Part shown: one piece after another, positions 63,680 through 64,000 of the stretch | How positions within the stretch are numbered: the stretch's first letter is position 1 | How the letters are laid out: each line of letters starts with the position of its first letter | NCBI RefSeq assembly: GCF_023073355.1 | Contig: NZ_JADPJI010000005.1 | Span: 186,001 to 250,000, forward strand | From: Bradyrhizobium sp. 199 | Lineage (GTDB): Bacteria; Pseudomonadota; Alphaproteobacteria; Rhizobiales; Xanthobacteraceae | DNA length: 64,000 bases | Reading direction: 5' to 3' | Position numbers and translations under genes: made by a program | Notes under the pieces: model-generated | The model's database searches: none | Seen by the model: only the letters and a program-made list of their open reading frames with translations | What the model was told of the DNA's origin: nothing

Positions 63680-64000
63680 ATGGCGGACAAGGGAAGCATT
63701 GCGGCGAATGAGGCTGCGGACGTCGTCGCGCGCCTGAAGCGCCGCATGGTCGACGAGGCGCTGCCGCTGTGGTCGACGGTAGGCTGGGATCATGCCGAGG
63801 GCGGCTTCATCGACCGGCTGCACCGCGATGGTACTGCGGATTCGGCCGCGCCGCGGCGGGTGTTCGTGCAGGCCCGCCAGATCTGGTGCTACGCCAAGGC
63901 GGCGCAGATGGGCTGGTACCCTGAGGGGCGCGCCATTGCGCTGAAGGGGCTGGAGCATCTGCTGGCCAAAGCCAAAGCGCCTGACGGCCGGCCGGGTTAT
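63680..64000 (+). CDS. AGE-family sugar epimerase/isomerase (3' truncated by window edge)
   Basis: The first ~107 residues of an N-acylglucosamine 2-epimerase/mannose-isomerase family protein. LPLWSTVGWDHAEGGFIDRL and RRVFVQARQIWCYAKAAQMG are the first helices of the alpha6/alpha6 barrel with the conserved arginine-containing segment. The gene continues past the window. GGGGACC just upstream supports the ATG. The substrate is unknown. It is divergent from the ligase-like gene. Confidence 0.85.
   Translation, partial: MADKGSIAANEAADVVARLKRRMVDEALPLWSTVGWDHAEGGFIDRLHRDGTADSAAPRRVFVQARQIWCYAKAAQMGWYPEGRAIALKGLEHLLAKAKAPDGRPGY

Noticed and set aside
1-64000. tRNA, rRNA and CRISPR arrays
   Set aside because: Looked for T-loop-like GTTCGAATC strings with pairing arms and for short regularly spaced repeats; none held up. 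The only regular repeat is the 387-bp protein-coding one.

Overview
The window looks like a chromosomal segment of a high-GC alphaproteobacterium, most likely Bradyrhizobium. This is inferred from three things: two Omp25/RopB-type barrel proteins with the 'ADLAARPY' N-terminus, a tripartite tricarboxylate transporter next to CoA-transferase and enoyl-CoA hydratase genes, and the style of the small hypothetical proteins and IS remnants. No tRNA, rRNA or CRISPR array was seen.

Layout. (1) 1-12,000: core-type metabolism. It holds a serine/alanine-glyoxylate aminotransferase (cut by the window edge), an enoyl-CoA hydratase, a complete tctC-tctB-tctA transporter, a CaiB-type CoA-transferase and two porin-like barrels. 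A small scar at 2.1-5.4 kb carries two IS5-type remnants and a truncated P63C-type protein. (2) 12,141-14,624: a secreted metzincin protease with RTX-like repeats and three 387-bp tandem CARDB-like units. (3) 14.7-46.3 kb: a large surface-polysaccharide locus. It encodes glycosyltransferases, a flippase, two GT-C-like membrane proteins, two paralogous polymerase-like membrane proteins, a UDP-aminouronate cassette, a methylated amino-sugar cassette, and gmd/fcl making GDP-4-keto-6-deoxymannose and GDP-fucose. Several genes are decayed. (4) 46.5-48.7 kb: a gene graveyard with a deleted capD-like gene, an internally deleted IS256-type element that keeps both ends, and fragments of a CbbY-type HAD gene and a methyltransferase gene. 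(5) 48.7-61.9 kb: a mobile or phage-derived region. It holds a YqaJ exonuclease and ERF annealing protein pair, a large serine recombinase, an XRE regulator divergent from a PD-(D/E)XK-like nuclease, a ParB/DNA methyltransferase, a DUF5681 protein, many small accessory proteins, and three decayed copies of one small membrane-protein gene. (6) 62.4-64 kb: core-type genes again, a phenylacetate-CoA-ligase-like protein and the start of an AGE-family epimerase/isomerase.

How the genes work together. The polysaccharide locus can plausibly make at least two unusual sugars. One is a UDP-linked 2,3-diamino-uronate (dehydrogenase, aminotransferase, N-acetyltransferase). The other is a GDP-perosamine-type 4-amino-6-deoxy sugar (Gmd, then the DegT-type aminotransferase at 36.2 kb) that may be C- and N-methylated. 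The glycosyltransferases, flippase and candidate polymerases would assemble and export them. The best candidates for something undescribed are the twin polymerase-like proteins around the aminouronate cassette, the methylated amino-sugar cassette, and the XRE/nuclease/methyltransferase group in the mobile region.
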